From a virus: DNA of 20,478 nucleotides. A program made the position numbers and the translations under genes. The notes beneath the pieces are model-generated. The model searched no databases. It was not told the DNA's origin and worked only from the letters and a program-made list of their open reading frames with translations. Of the stretch, positions 1 to 7,402 are shown one piece after another (the first letter of the stretch is position 1; each line of letters starts with the position of its first letter). Where the stretch lies: IMG/VR virus record IMGVR_UViG_3300044977_000063, positions 1-20,478 of that record; one strand, given 5' to 3'.

Positions 1-13
1 CAAACTGTGCCAT
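1..13 (-). CDS. Start of next gene, cut by the window edge
   Basis: An ATG at 13-11, three bases after the previous TAG, opens a frame beginning MAQF. Only four codons are visible. Spacing matches the rest of the operon, so it is probably the next virion gene. There is no clear ribosome binding site. Confidence 0.35.
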
Positions 14-15
14 GG

Positions 16-654
16 CTACACCGAGATCGGCTGTTGCTGGGCCTGCAGCGACTGCAGGGTCGAGTAGTCGATGTACTGGTTCGCCGTGTTCCCCGCGGTC
101 TTGGTGAGCGCTGCGGCGAGGTTCGCATCGATCCCCGCGGTCGTGTTGCCCTGGTTGGTGAGGGCGTTGCCGATGTTCGCAGCGGAGGTGCCGACGTTCT
201 GCGCCTGGCCGGCCGCCGCGGCTTGGCCTGATGCCACCGCGCCTCCGATGTCAGCCACCTCGTTCTGGTAGGTACCGGAGGCAAGGCCCGTGTTGTAGGT
301 GTCCAGCGCCGCAAGCGTATTGCCGCCCACCCCACCGCCCAGGGAGGCCGCATTCAAGATCCCGGTCTCGCCCTGTTGCTGGGTGAACTGGTACCCCGGA
401 GTCGCGGCAAGTGCAGGCCCGATGCCGGCGGCGCCGGCCGGCCCGATGCCCAGCAGCGCCTCGTACTGTGGGATCGCGGCGGATCCTAAGTCACGGTAGG
501 GCTGGGAGAGGGTGGCTTGCTGGGCGAGCGCGGACTGTTGCTGCGCGATGTTTGCATTCGTCGCGCTCGTCGTGGCCGAGGCGGCGCTGCCCGCCGCGAC
601 GGAACTGCCCACCGCCCCGATGACTCCGGCACCGATGATTGCTGCTGCGACCAT
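16..654 (-). CDS. Probable DNA ejection / virion-associated protein, 212 aa
   Basis: ATG at 654 shares TAATG with the upstream gene. The first 30 residues are Ala/Gly/Val-rich and weakly hydrophobic (MVAAAIIGAGVIGAVGSSVA). A Gln/Ala helix (NANIAQQQSALAQQATLSQP) and the conserved-looking block PYRDLGSAAIPQYEALLGIG (52-71) follow, then PGYQFTQQQGETGILNAASL. The rest is Ala/Gly/Asn-rich helix. Such composition and this block are typical of short-tailed phage proteins encoded next to the tail hub and released with the DNA. The exact type (P22 gp7-like or other) cannot be set from sequence alone. Confidence 0.75.
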   Translation of the reverse strand: MVAAAIIGAGVIGAVGSSVAAGSAASATTSATNANIAQQQSALAQQATLSQPYRDLGSAAIPQYEALLGIGPAGAAGIGPALAATPGYQFTQQQGETGILNAASLGGGVGGNTLAALDTYNTGLASGTYQNEVADIGGAVASGQAAAAGQAQNVGTSAANIGNALTNQGNTTAGIDANLAAALTKTAGNTANQYIDYSTLQSLQAQQQPISV

Positions 655-1136
655 TACTCACCCCACCATCCGGAGAAGTACCTATCCACCTCCACCAGAC
701 CCTGCAGCTCGAAGAACCGGCCGCAGTCCTTGTGCACCTTGGAGCCGTAGAATGGCCGCTTCACGCCCCGGCGTACAGCCTCGGTCTTCACCGTCGCGAA
801 GAGCAGCTCCGCGAGCATGTCCTCCTCGAGCTGGCTTAACGAGTCGGTCGCCCGGTATTCCGGGTGGATCCAGAAGATGTCCATCGTGAGCGTAAGGCAC
901 GTCATGTAGTGCATGCCCGGGGCGATGAACCCCACGAAGTAGGCGACCACGGCTCCTCGCTCGCGCGCCACCACGCACAGCACCTCCCCTGCCGCCTCGC
1001 GCTGCAGGTACAGCGGATAGTTCGGGCAGAGAGGCACCTTGTCCTGATTCAACGCAAGCTCGCGCCAGTGCGGGTCGAAGAGCGGCTCTAGCTCCTCGAG
1101 GCACCGGTGCAGCTCCTCGACCGCGACGGTGATCAT
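654..1136 (-). CDS. GNAT-like acetyltransferase, 160 aa
   Basis: ATG at 1136 overlaps the previous TGA (ATGA), and the stop forms TAATG with the next gene. Residues 48-95 have the strand order of GNAT folds: EAAGEVLCVVARERGAVVAY (48-67), then VGFIAPG and MTCLTLTMDIFWIHPEYRAT (78-97). A helix follows, LSQLEEDMLAELLFATVKTE (100-119). The usual acetyl-CoA loop (Q/R-x-x-G-x-G/A) is not clear, with RATDSLSQL in its place, so activity is uncertain. Some podoviruses carry GNAT-like proteins near their internal virion genes. A catalytic enzyme or a degenerate structural relative are both possible. Confidence 0.65.
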   Translation of the reverse strand: MITVAVEELHRCLEELEPLFDPHWRELALNQDKVPLCPNYPLYLQREAAGEVLCVVARERGAVVAYFVGFIAPGMHYMTCLTLTMDIFWIHPEYRATDSLSQLEEDMLAELLFATVKTEAVRRGVKRPFYGSKVHKDCGRFFELQGLVEVDRYFSGWWGE

Positions 1137-1747
1137 GGCGTCTCGATCCCCTGCTCAGGGTCCGGCGGGGTCTGCGCGGTCGCGGCCTTGAAGTGCAGGT
1201 GCTGGCATCGAATGTCGATGATCAGATGGATTCGGTCGCTCGCCGAGTTGTTGACCACCTCGTGCTCGAGCTCGTTCTGGAACCACCAAAGCTCCCCCGT
1301 CCCCATGCTCACCGTCTCCTCCCCGCAGCGAAACAGCACCCCGGGGGTGGAGGAGACGACGTAGTGAAACCGGTCCCAGTACTGGGCGTGCACCGGGGTG
1401 TCGGCGTGCGGGTAGATCCGCCCACCCGGCACGATCTTGTTCAGCATAACCCGGCCGATGCGCTCGCCCGCGACCTGGGCCATCAGGGCGAACACCAGCG
1501 GGCGCGCGGCGGGCAGGTGCAGCCACCCGTCCATCCACACGCACTCGTGCTGGTCCTTCTGCGATCGCTCAAGCTCGGTGACGCTCGCGGGGGGGAAGCG
1601 CAGGAACACGGTCTCCACGTCCTTGAAGGGCCCTTGCGGGTAGTCCCGAAGGTAGGTGTCCTCCCGCCACAGGTGCGGCTGGCGCATCAGCTCCATCATC
1701 AGCGGGGTCATGTTCAGGCCCGCCCCCAGGCGAAAGAAGTTCTTCAT
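1133..1747 (-). CDS. Aspartyl/asparaginyl beta-hydroxylase-like 2-oxoglutarate oxygenase
   Basis: This family uses Fe(II), 2-oxoglutarate and oxygen to hydroxylate protein side chains. Iron ligands are visible in the order H114-A-D116 (RIYPHADTPVH) and H162 (ELEHEVVNN). The 2-oxoglutarate-binding Arg is likely R172 in DRIHLIIDIR. The surrounding WDRFHYVVSSTPGVLFRCGE and GTGELWWFQNELEHEVVNNS are diagnostic of this fold. ATG 1747 is chosen because it overlaps the previous stop (ATGA); a GTG at 1804 would add 19 codons of no known domain. The product of 204 residues is a minimal single domain. The substrate is unknown. Its position among tail genes hints at a virion protein target. Confidence 0.88.
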   Translation of the reverse strand: MKNFFRLGAGLNMTPLMMELMRQPHLWREDTYLRDYPQGPFKDVETVFLRFPPASVTELERSQKDQHECVWMDGWLHLPAARPLVFALMAQVAGERIGRVMLNKIVPGGRIYPHADTPVHAQYWDRFHYVVSSTPGVLFRCGEETVSMGTGELWWFQNELEHEVVNNSASDRIHLIIDIRCQHLHFKAATAQTPPDPEQGIETP

Positions 1748-2016
1748 ACCGGTGCACCGCTCGCGTTCACCCACACAGGCGAGCTCCCGGGGGTCTTCAG
1801 CCACACAGGGATCCCAAGGGTCGTATCAAAGTAGGGCATCCCGACAAACTGCCCCGCCGTGGGCCTGCTCGTGGTCGGCCCCGAGGAGCTCGCGGCGGTG
1901 AGGATACGCTGGGCGGTGGAGAACCACCCGGCCCACTCGCTCGTGAACTTGACGATGGCATTCCCCAACGTCACAAACATCGGCGGCTGCGGGAGGCCTC
2001 CCAGGGGTGATGCCAT
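1744..2016 (-). CDS. Small virion-tip or head-fibre-type protein, 90 aa
   Basis: ATG at 2016 shares a base with the gp10-like TGA (TGATG). The protein has a helix (NAIVKFTSEWAGWFSTAQRI), then a C-terminal beta module with SSGPTTSRPTAGQFVGMPYF, DTTLGIPVWLK and WVNASGAPV. The pattern P-T-S-RP----G--YFDTTLG-P-W---WV-A-G is seen at the ends of many phage fibre and capsid-tip proteins. It may make a small trimeric spike. A longer open frame running to 2715 exists only by reading through the gp10-like gene in another phase and is not supported. The stop overlaps the next gene's ATG (ATGA). Confidence 0.75.
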   Translation of the reverse strand: MASPLGGLPQPPMFVTLGNAIVKFTSEWAGWFSTAQRILTAASSSGPTTSRPTAGQFVGMPYFDTTLGIPVWLKTPGSSPVWVNASGAPV

Positions 2017-3509
2017 CAGCGGCTCCCTGCGGGTCGGCCGGCGCGCATCGAGGTCATCATCGCCCCGGAGGTGATGACGAAGGGCACAGGATCGGTCATC
2101 CGGATCTTGAGGTTCCCCTGCTTCATGCGGCCCCAGCGCCGGCTGTTCACGCGCGTCCAGTACTGCCCCAAGGCTCCTAGCGGGAAGTAGCGGGCGACCC
2201 CGAAGTCCCGGCCGTCCCGGGCGATCGAGAGGGCCACTTGCGGGTAGTATCCCTGCAGCCCTGGTGTGGAAAGACCCACGCCGGTTTGCATGTCGAGGTA
2301 GATCTGGCTTGCCCGGAAGGTGTTGAAGTCCTCGAGCGCGCACGGCGTCACGACCTCGCGCACGATCACATTGCCGTTGTCGGTGAAGACGGTTGGATCC
2401 GGGGTGTAAAGGTTCCCGTTGCTGTAGTCGGACAGGTAAGGCTGCCCATAAGCCTGGGCGCCCAAGTTCGCCAAGTGCCGCGCGGCGTAGCCTTGTGTGA
2501 TCCCGGATTGCACCTCGCTCCACAGGCCCGTGGTCGTATCGAGCAGCAGCGAGCGGTTCGCCGTGGGGAAGTTGAACTGCGCGAAGTGATGCGAGTCGAT
2601 CTGGTAGGACAGGCAGGTGCAGTCGGTGATGATGCTGGTGCGAGCCATCGTCTGCAGGATGTTGTCGATGTCGGGGGTGGAGACCACATCCACCGCGTAG
2701 CCTTTGATCCGGCACACCTGAAACGACCCCGAGGAGCCCTGGAAGCTGCCGCCGCCCGTGTGGGCGAGAAAGAGCAGCGAGTCCCCGACGTGCACCCGGC
2801 CGTACACGGCCTCGAGCCCGTACATCGTGGCGGAGTTCGCGATGTAGACGAAGGGCTCCGGGGTGGAGCCCTGGTTCTGCCAGAACTCCACATGCCCGCT
2901 TGAGAAGACGATCAGGATGCCGCCCAGCTGATCGACCGCCATCACCCCGTCGATCGACTGGACCGCGGTGAAGAAGGACAGCCCGCTCCAGGTGGTGCCA
3001 TCGTTCAGGTTTGAGACAAAGACCTCATTCGTCCCTGGGAGCTCGCAGATGAAGAACCCGTTGCAGTAGGCGATCGTGCGCGCGCCGTTCGGGAAGGACC
3101 CGCCCACCACCGTCTCGGTGAAGCCTGTCATGGTGATGACGTAGCCGGCCTGACCGTCCACCACCATGAGCTGCGTGGGGTTCAAGGCCATGCCGACCAG
3201 GCCCGTGCTCGTGCCGATTGCGGCCGAGGCCAGTACCGCCCCCGACTGGCTCAGCGACTGCACGAGGTTCCCGGAGGTCGTGTAGAAGGCCGAGTCGTTG
3301 CCCACCATGCCGCGCATCGGCTGGTTCTGAGGGGTGGAGGCGTTGAAGAGGAACCGCAAGCCCGGGGTGCCGTAGCACACGATCGAGGATTTGTCCTGAT
3401 CCTTGCGTGGCTCGAGGTAGCAGTTCAGGCGCCGCTGGCGGGTTACCACCGGGCTTTTGGAGAAGATCCCCTCCCCGAAGAGCTTGATCTTTTTGAGCCT
3501 GGCGGTCAT
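2016..3509 (-). CDS. P22 gp10-like packaged DNA stabilisation / tail hub protein
   Basis: This type of protein forms a hexameric plug below the adaptor. The 497-residue product is close to P22 gp10 (about 470). It has the family's start (MTARLKKIKLFGEGIFSKSP, then RQRRLNCYLEPRKD) and CYGTPGLRFLF at about 44-55. It is rich in repeated beta-propeller-like blades, such as AVDQLGGILIVFSSGHVEFW and GRVHVGDSLLFLAHTGGGSF. The end of the chain includes WTRVNSRRWGRMKQGNLKIR. No signal peptide or membrane segment is present. Its TGA overlaps the ATG of the next gene by one base. Confidence 0.88.
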   Translation of the reverse strand: MTARLKKIKLFGEGIFSKSPVVTRQRRLNCYLEPRKDQDKSSIVCYGTPGLRFLFNASTPQNQPMRGMVGNDSAFYTTSGNLVQSLSQSGAVLASAAIGTSTGLVGMALNPTQLMVVDGQAGYVITMTGFTETVVGGSFPNGARTIAYCNGFFICELPGTNEVFVSNLNDGTTWSGLSFFTAVQSIDGVMAVDQLGGILIVFSSGHVEFWQNQGSTPEPFVYIANSATMYGLEAVYGRVHVGDSLLFLAHTGGGSFQGSSGSFQVCRIKGYAVDVVSTPDIDNILQTMARTSIITDCTCLSYQIDSHHFAQFNFPTANRSLLLDTTTGLWSEVQSGITQGYAARHLANLGAQAYGQPYLSDYSNGNLYTPDPTVFTDNGNVIVREVVTPCALEDFNTFRASQIYLDMQTGVGLSTPGLQGYYPQVALSIARDGRDFGVARYFPLGALGQYWTRVNSRRWGRMKQGNLKIRMTDPVPFVITSGAMMTSMRAGRPAGSR

Positions 3510-4576
3510 GGGCCGTACGGGTCATCCCCGTCGACGACGAAGTAGGCGGCCGACTGCTCAGGGTCGCCCTGCTGTGCGATGGCGATCGCGCTCTTGCGCA
3601 GCTCCTCAAGGTCCGTGGTCCATGCGCAGTCGAACATCGGCGCGCCGCGCTTGGCGAGCTCCAAGGTGAGCGGGTCGTACCACTGCTGCGGGTAGTCCGG
3701 CGCATCCCCCGGGTTCAGGAAGTCCTCGGTCGGGGCGAGGAAGACCAGGTGCAGGTGCTTGGTCACATCCTGAGCGCCGCCCACATCCAGGTACAGCCGT
3801 CCGGTCGGGGTCTGGCTCTTGAACTGGCTTTCGTAGAACACTGCCGTCGGGTCCGCGACGTTCGACGGGGCGGTCTTCGTGGGCAGCGCTTCGTACTCCT
3901 CGACCGTGGTGAAGATCCTCAACGGGGTGTCGTTGGCGTAAATGTCCCGCAACGTCGCGGTGATGAGCGCGAGGGGCCGCACGGCCTTGTTGGTGTAGTT
4001 CCACACGTAGGTCGCAGCAGAGCCCGTCACGGCACTCGGCAGGCCAGGGGCGGGGATCGTGACCGTGCCCACCCCAATCGCGCTGATCGTGGTCCAGAAG
4101 ATCGTCCCGCTGATCAGAATCCCGATGTAGTCCAGGATATTGAGCTGGCTCGTGTTTGCGACCGGGATCACCGTAGTGCCGGCCACCACGCTCGCTGAGA
4201 CGTTGGTCTGGCCGTACTTGTTCGGGTAGGAGAGGCCGGTGGTGGACTCGATCCAGTTGTCCGGGCTCGTTTGACCTAGCCCGTAGACATACTGGGTGGG
4301 CGACATGAAAAGCTCGCCGCGTTTTCGGGTCCACACCTTCAGGCCCGGAGCGAAGTCGGTGTTGCCCATCCACTGCTTGGTGATCATGTTCAGGAGACGC
4401 GCCATGTCGCTTGTCTCCTGGGCCGTGGGAACTTCAGCCTCCTGCAGCGCCCCCATGTCCAACATCGCCTGACGGATGATCTGGTCGCGCGTGACCGAGA
4501 AGTTGTAATACGCGCCGGAGGTGCTCGGCTGGTTCGCCGGCAACGAGAGCATCCCGCCGATGTTGAGTGCGGTCAC
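3506..4576 (-). CDS. P22 gp4-like head-to-tail adaptor (tail accessory protein)
   Basis: Adaptor proteins of this type close the portal after packaging and seat the tail. The 356-residue product starts at GTG 4576. VTRDQIIRQAMLDMGALQEA at 28-47 plus ETSDMARLLNMITKQWMGNT at 54-73 is the helical signature of gp4-type proteins. The C-terminal helices include DPLTLELAKRGAPMFDCAWT. P22 gp4 is about 166 residues. The extra length comes largely from a beta-rich insert at about 125-185 (VVAGTTVIPVANTSQLNILD and onward). The stop overlaps the gp10-like start (ATGA). The Trp/Tyr-rich middle suits contact with the portal. The adaptor assignment is firm in kind, less so in detail. Confidence 0.85.
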   Translation of the reverse strand: MTALNIGGMLSLPANQPSTSGAYYNFSVTRDQIIRQAMLDMGALQEAEVPTAQETSDMARLLNMITKQWMGNTDFAPGLKVWTRKRGELFMSPTQYVYGLGQTSPDNWIESTTGLSYPNKYGQTNVSASVVAGTTVIPVANTSQLNILDYIGILISGTIFWTTISAIGVGTVTIPAPGLPSAVTGSAATYVWNYTNKAVRPLALITATLRDIYANDTPLRIFTTVEEYEALPTKTAPSNVADPTAVFYESQFKSQTPTGRLYLDVGGAQDVTKHLHLVFLAPTEDFLNPGDAPDYPQQWYDPLTLELAKRGAPMFDCAWTTDLEELRKSAIAIAQQGDPEQSAAYFVVDGDDPYGP

Positions 4577-4582
4577 TTCCCG

Positions 4583-6262
4583 TTACGCCTTCATCACCAG
4601 CTGGGTCGGTTGGGTGGAGGCGATCGCGCGGCGGATGAGGTCCCAGGCCGCCTCCCCGTCAATGTCCGCCTGGCACTGCGCGGTGCCGGCCTGGGGGTGG
4701 CCTTCCTCGGTGAACTGTTTGCAGAACTCCCAGTTGTAGTGCATCTGGTGGCAGGCGGGCGCCTCGTTGTCCCCGCGGCCCGGGCAGGTGGTTTTGAGGC
4801 TTGCGATGCTAGTGGTGTTCACCCAGTCCCGGGTCAGGTTCTCGTGGGTGCTGTGCGAGAGGAAGACCACCTTCGGGCAGTTGAGCGAGGAGCCGGCGTT
4901 CATGACGCCCGTCTCGGGGCCGACCATCACATCCACGTATTCGAGGAGGCTCATCGTCTCCCTGATCGAGTACTTGCCCGAGCGGCACTTCACCCGCGGC
5001 TCGTGCTCCCACCCGGCCTCGAGGATCGCCGCATCAGGGCCGCCAACCAGCACCACGTGGGAGAGCGGGAACTCCGTCAGGATGCTCGCGATCGTACGGT
5101 CGAGGCCTCCCCAGGTCTTGTGGACGCTGGATCCGGTCAGCGCCCACAGCACGAGCGGTGTGCCGCCGAGCTTCACGCGCTCCTTTTTCGCCCAGTCCTG
5201 CTCGGAAGGGGTGGCATAGAAGCGCACCCGCGGGTTGTGCGGGACGCCGGCGATCGCGTGCTGCATCTCCACGTAGTTGTGGTTCATGTAGCGGTGCCGG
5301 GCGAGGGGCGACCAGGTGTGGGGCGTGCGCCCCGGGATCGACAGCATCGTCACTTCCACCGACTCGGATAGGTTCACCCACTTGTCGTACTTCGCCGCCT
5401 CGTACTTCCAGAACTCCCCGAGCAGGTGGTTCGGGATCTGATCCTTGTCCTGCAAGTAGAAGTGGTCGATGTTCGGGTCGAACTCGATCACCTCATTACC
5501 GGGCGGGGAGGTGTATAGCGTCACGTGGTAGCCCTGCTCTTTTAAGCCCGCGGCGACGCTTGAGAGCTGCAGCAGATCCCCGAAGGCCCCGTACCGCACC
5601 ACCCCACAGGTCTTGGCGGGCTTCAGCCGCTTGGCGTGGCTGAAGTGCTGGCCGGAGCCGGTCTTGCGGAACACGAAAAAGAGCGAGTACTCGTTGCCCC
5701 CGTTGCGCTTCTGATAATCGACCAGGTCCCAGGCGCACCCGGTCGCCTTCATGAGGTCAACGATCACCTCGTAGTTGCAGTTGAAGCAGTGATCGGCGTT
5801 CGCGCCCTCCTCGCCCACCTTCGGGTACTCATCCTCGTCCGGGACGTAGAGCACCAGGTACCCATCGCGCTTGAGCACCCGCATCCACTCCTTCAAGGCT
5901 TGCCCTGCGGTGTGGCTCTCAAGCAGCTGCCGCTCGGCGAGCGCGCGCGCCATGGGGTTTGACCACTTGCGCGGGTCATCCTCCTGCAGCGGGAAGTGCT
6001 CGAGCAGGTGGCTTGCGAACACGAAGTCCATCGACCCTGAGGCGAACATCGGCAGGTCCGCCGCGGTCTTGCAGCGCACGTCCGGGCAGATCGGGTGCCC
6101 GAAAAGCGTACCGTCCTTGCCGTTGTCGACCCCGATGAAGTGCGGGTAGGTCTTCTGCAGGCCCTGGCCTAAATCCAGGCCCCGCCCGCGCGTCCACGGC
6201 ACGATCTCCCACTTGATCTTGCCGCTCTCGTTGCCCTGCGGCGCGTTGATATCCCAGGTCAT
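4583..6262 (-). CDS. Fusion of SAM methyltransferase and glycosyltransferase family 9-like domain
   Basis: ATG at 6262 is preferred: AGGGGAGA lies a few bases upstream. The open frame reaches 6322, but the extra 20 codons would overlap the TylF-like gene and carry no domain. The product is 559 residues. Residues 1-200 are a class I methyltransferase of the type 11 kind: GRGLDLGQGLQKTYPHFIGV at 26-45, PMFASGSMDFVFASHLLEHF at 71-90, KEWMRVLKRDGYLVLYVPDE at 124-143. Residues 218-500 resemble heptosyltransferases of family GT9: RYGAFGDLLQLSSVAAGLKE at 223-242, HVVLVGGPDAAIL and the donor-site VGPETGVMNAGSSLNCPKVV at 447-466. The C-terminal 60 residues are Cys/His-rich (about C493, C504, H505, C514, C530). 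The glycan product and acceptor are unknown; the virion or host surface are options. Confidence 0.88.
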   Translation of the reverse strand: MTWDINAPQGNESGKIKWEIVPWTRGRGLDLGQGLQKTYPHFIGVDNGKDGTLFGHPICPDVRCKTAADLPMFASGSMDFVFASHLLEHFPLQEDDPRKWSNPMARALAERQLLESHTAGQALKEWMRVLKRDGYLVLYVPDEDEYPKVGEEGANADHCFNCNYEVIVDLMKATGCAWDLVDYQKRNGGNEYSLFFVFRKTGSGQHFSHAKRLKPAKTCGVVRYGAFGDLLQLSSVAAGLKEQGYHVTLYTSPPGNEVIEFDPNIDHFYLQDKDQIPNHLLGEFWKYEAAKYDKWVNLSESVEVTMLSIPGRTPHTWSPLARHRYMNHNYVEMQHAIAGVPHNPRVRFYATPSEQDWAKKERVKLGGTPLVLWALTGSSVHKTWGGLDRTIASILTEFPLSHVVLVGGPDAAILEAGWEHEPRVKCRSGKYSIRETMSLLEYVDVMVGPETGVMNAGSSLNCPKVVFLSHSTHENLTRDWVNTTSIASLKTTCPGRGDNEAPACHQMHYNWEFCKQFTEEGHPQAGTAQCQADIDGEAAWDLIRRAIASTQPTQLVMKA

Positions 6263-6275
6263 GGTGTCTCCCCTG

Positions 6276-6806
6276 TCAAAATTGTATGTAGAGTTTCTCG
6301 GCCCGGATGAGCGGCCGGCCACTCGCCTCGCAGTACTCGCGTACCGCGGTGCCGGCGCTGTTCAGGCAGTCCGCATCATCACACCAGATGACCCCGCCTT
6401 TCACCATGCGCGAGTGCAGGTACCACAGCGCATCCCGGTAGCTTCGGTACTGATCGCAGTCCAGGTGCACGAAGCCGACCGGGCCCATCTCGATCGCACT
6501 GGAGGGGAAGACCCCGGGGATGCACAGCCCGTAAGGCACGACCGCCTGGACCTCCTCCACGCTCGTGTCGGAGAAGTCCCCGACCTGGTGCGCATCGATC
6601 GAGTCATCCCGGTAGGGGATCCCGGTGAAGGTGTCGTAGAGGTACAAGGGGCGCATCTGCTCGGCCGCGGCGCGGGCCAGGAACCAGGCGGTGCCGCCGT
6701 GGTAGACCCCGACCTCGACAAAGCAGCCTCTGGGCGTGCCCTGGGCGAGCCTGCACATCGCCTGGGCGACGATGGGGTCGACCAGGGAGTGCGGTCGCTC
6801 CCCCAT
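6276..6806 (-). CDS. TylF/macrocin O-methyltransferase-like SAM methyltransferase
   Basis: This family methylates sugar hydroxyls using S-adenosylmethionine and a divalent metal. The 176-residue product has motif I CFVEVGVYHGGTAWFLA at 28-44. LYLYDTFTGIP (54-64) and GDFSDTSVEEV (76-86) are typical of TylF. The metal-site candidate VHLDCDQYRSYRDAL is at 113-127 and GGVIWCDDAD at 137-146. It is shorter than the usual ~250 residues because the N-terminal lid is reduced. The start at ATG 6806 is backed by AGGAGAA. It directly precedes the methyltransferase-glycosyltransferase fusion, so both probably act on the same glycan. The substrate is not visible from sequence. Confidence 0.85.
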   Translation of the reverse strand: MGERPHSLVDPIVAQAMCRLAQGTPRGCFVEVGVYHGGTAWFLARAAAEQMRPLYLYDTFTGIPYRDDSIDAHQVGDFSDTSVEEVQAVVPYGLCIPGVFPSSAIEMGPVGFVHLDCDQYRSYRDALWYLHSRMVKGGVIWCDDADCLNSAGTAVREYCEASGRPLIRAEKLYIQF

Positions 6807-6816
6807 GGGTCTTCTC

Positions 6817-7386
6817 CTACTGGGCGGCGCGGCGCGGATCGTCGCGGAAGTCCGCGAGCGGGTCGGCCGCCTGCAGGGCCGGGCGAGGCTTCGTCACACC
6901 GATCAGGCGCGGGTTGAAGGCGCGGGGGCTGCCCCGGTTCTCCTCGGTCGCGATGTACTTGTGATCGCGCGCGAACTGGTGCCCGCGCTGCACGTAACCG
7001 ACCACCGGATCCCCCACGACGATGCCGTACGGCTCATCCTCCTCAAACACCGGATCCCCCTCCCGACGGCCCTCTTGAGGCATCACCTCGATCGCGGTCG
7101 CGCGCGGGACTCCTGCCGCACGCTGGGCTCGCATCAGCTGGGCGATCTGCTCCTTGAGGATCCGCATCTCCTCCTCGAACTGGGCGACCCGGTTTTCCGC
7201 CGCGTCCGCCCGCGTCTCGGCCTCAGCGGCGCGCTCCTCGAGCTCCCCGACCGACGGCCCGGGGGCCGCGATGGGCGCCGTGGCGGGCTCCTGGGCGGCC
7301 TGGGCGGCCCTCTCGGCCTCCAGCGCCTCGGCTTGCTCTGAGTTCACCGGCTCGGCCGGCAGCTTCGTGTTCTTGGGCAGTGCCAT
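6817..7386 (-). CDS. Coiled-coil hypothetical protein, 189 aa
   Basis: ATG at 7386 with AAGGGGAGAG upstream. An Ala/Pro/Glu-rich N-terminus (residues 1-45) leads to a clear coiled coil at 46-90 (VGELEERAAEAETRADAAEN through KEQIAQLMRAQR). A compact polar domain follows, with FEEDEPYGIVVGDPVVGYVQ and RGHQFARDHKYIATEENRGS, and a basic Pro-rich end. Such proteins are common near phage head-completion genes. The role is unknown. Its TAG stop lies ten bases before the methyltransferase gene. Confidence 0.72.
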   Translation of the reverse strand: MALPKNTKLPAEPVNSEQAEALEAERAAQAAQEPATAPIAAPGPSVGELEERAAEAETRADAAENRVAQFEEEMRILKEQIAQLMRAQRAAGVPRATAIEVMPQEGRREGDPVFEEDEPYGIVVGDPVVGYVQRGHQFARDHKYIATEENRGSPRAFNPRLIGVTKPRPALQAADPLADFRDDPRRAAQ

Positions 7387-7402
7387 CTCTCTCCCCTTAT
7401 GT

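Noticed and set aside
1748-1804. GTG start at 1804 for the oxygenase
   Set aside because: The ATG at 1747 overlaps the previous stop as in the rest of the operon, and the extra residues look like out-of-phase sequence of the upstream gene.
1744-2715. A 323-codon minus-strand frame covering part of the gp10-like gene
   Set aside because: Only the last 90 codons (from 2016) look like protein. The upstream part is an out-of-phase reading of the gp10-like gene.
6263-6322. Upstream start for the methyltransferase-glycosyltransferase fusion
   Set aside because: It adds 20 residues without a domain, overlaps the TylF-like gene and lacks the ribosome site present before 6262.
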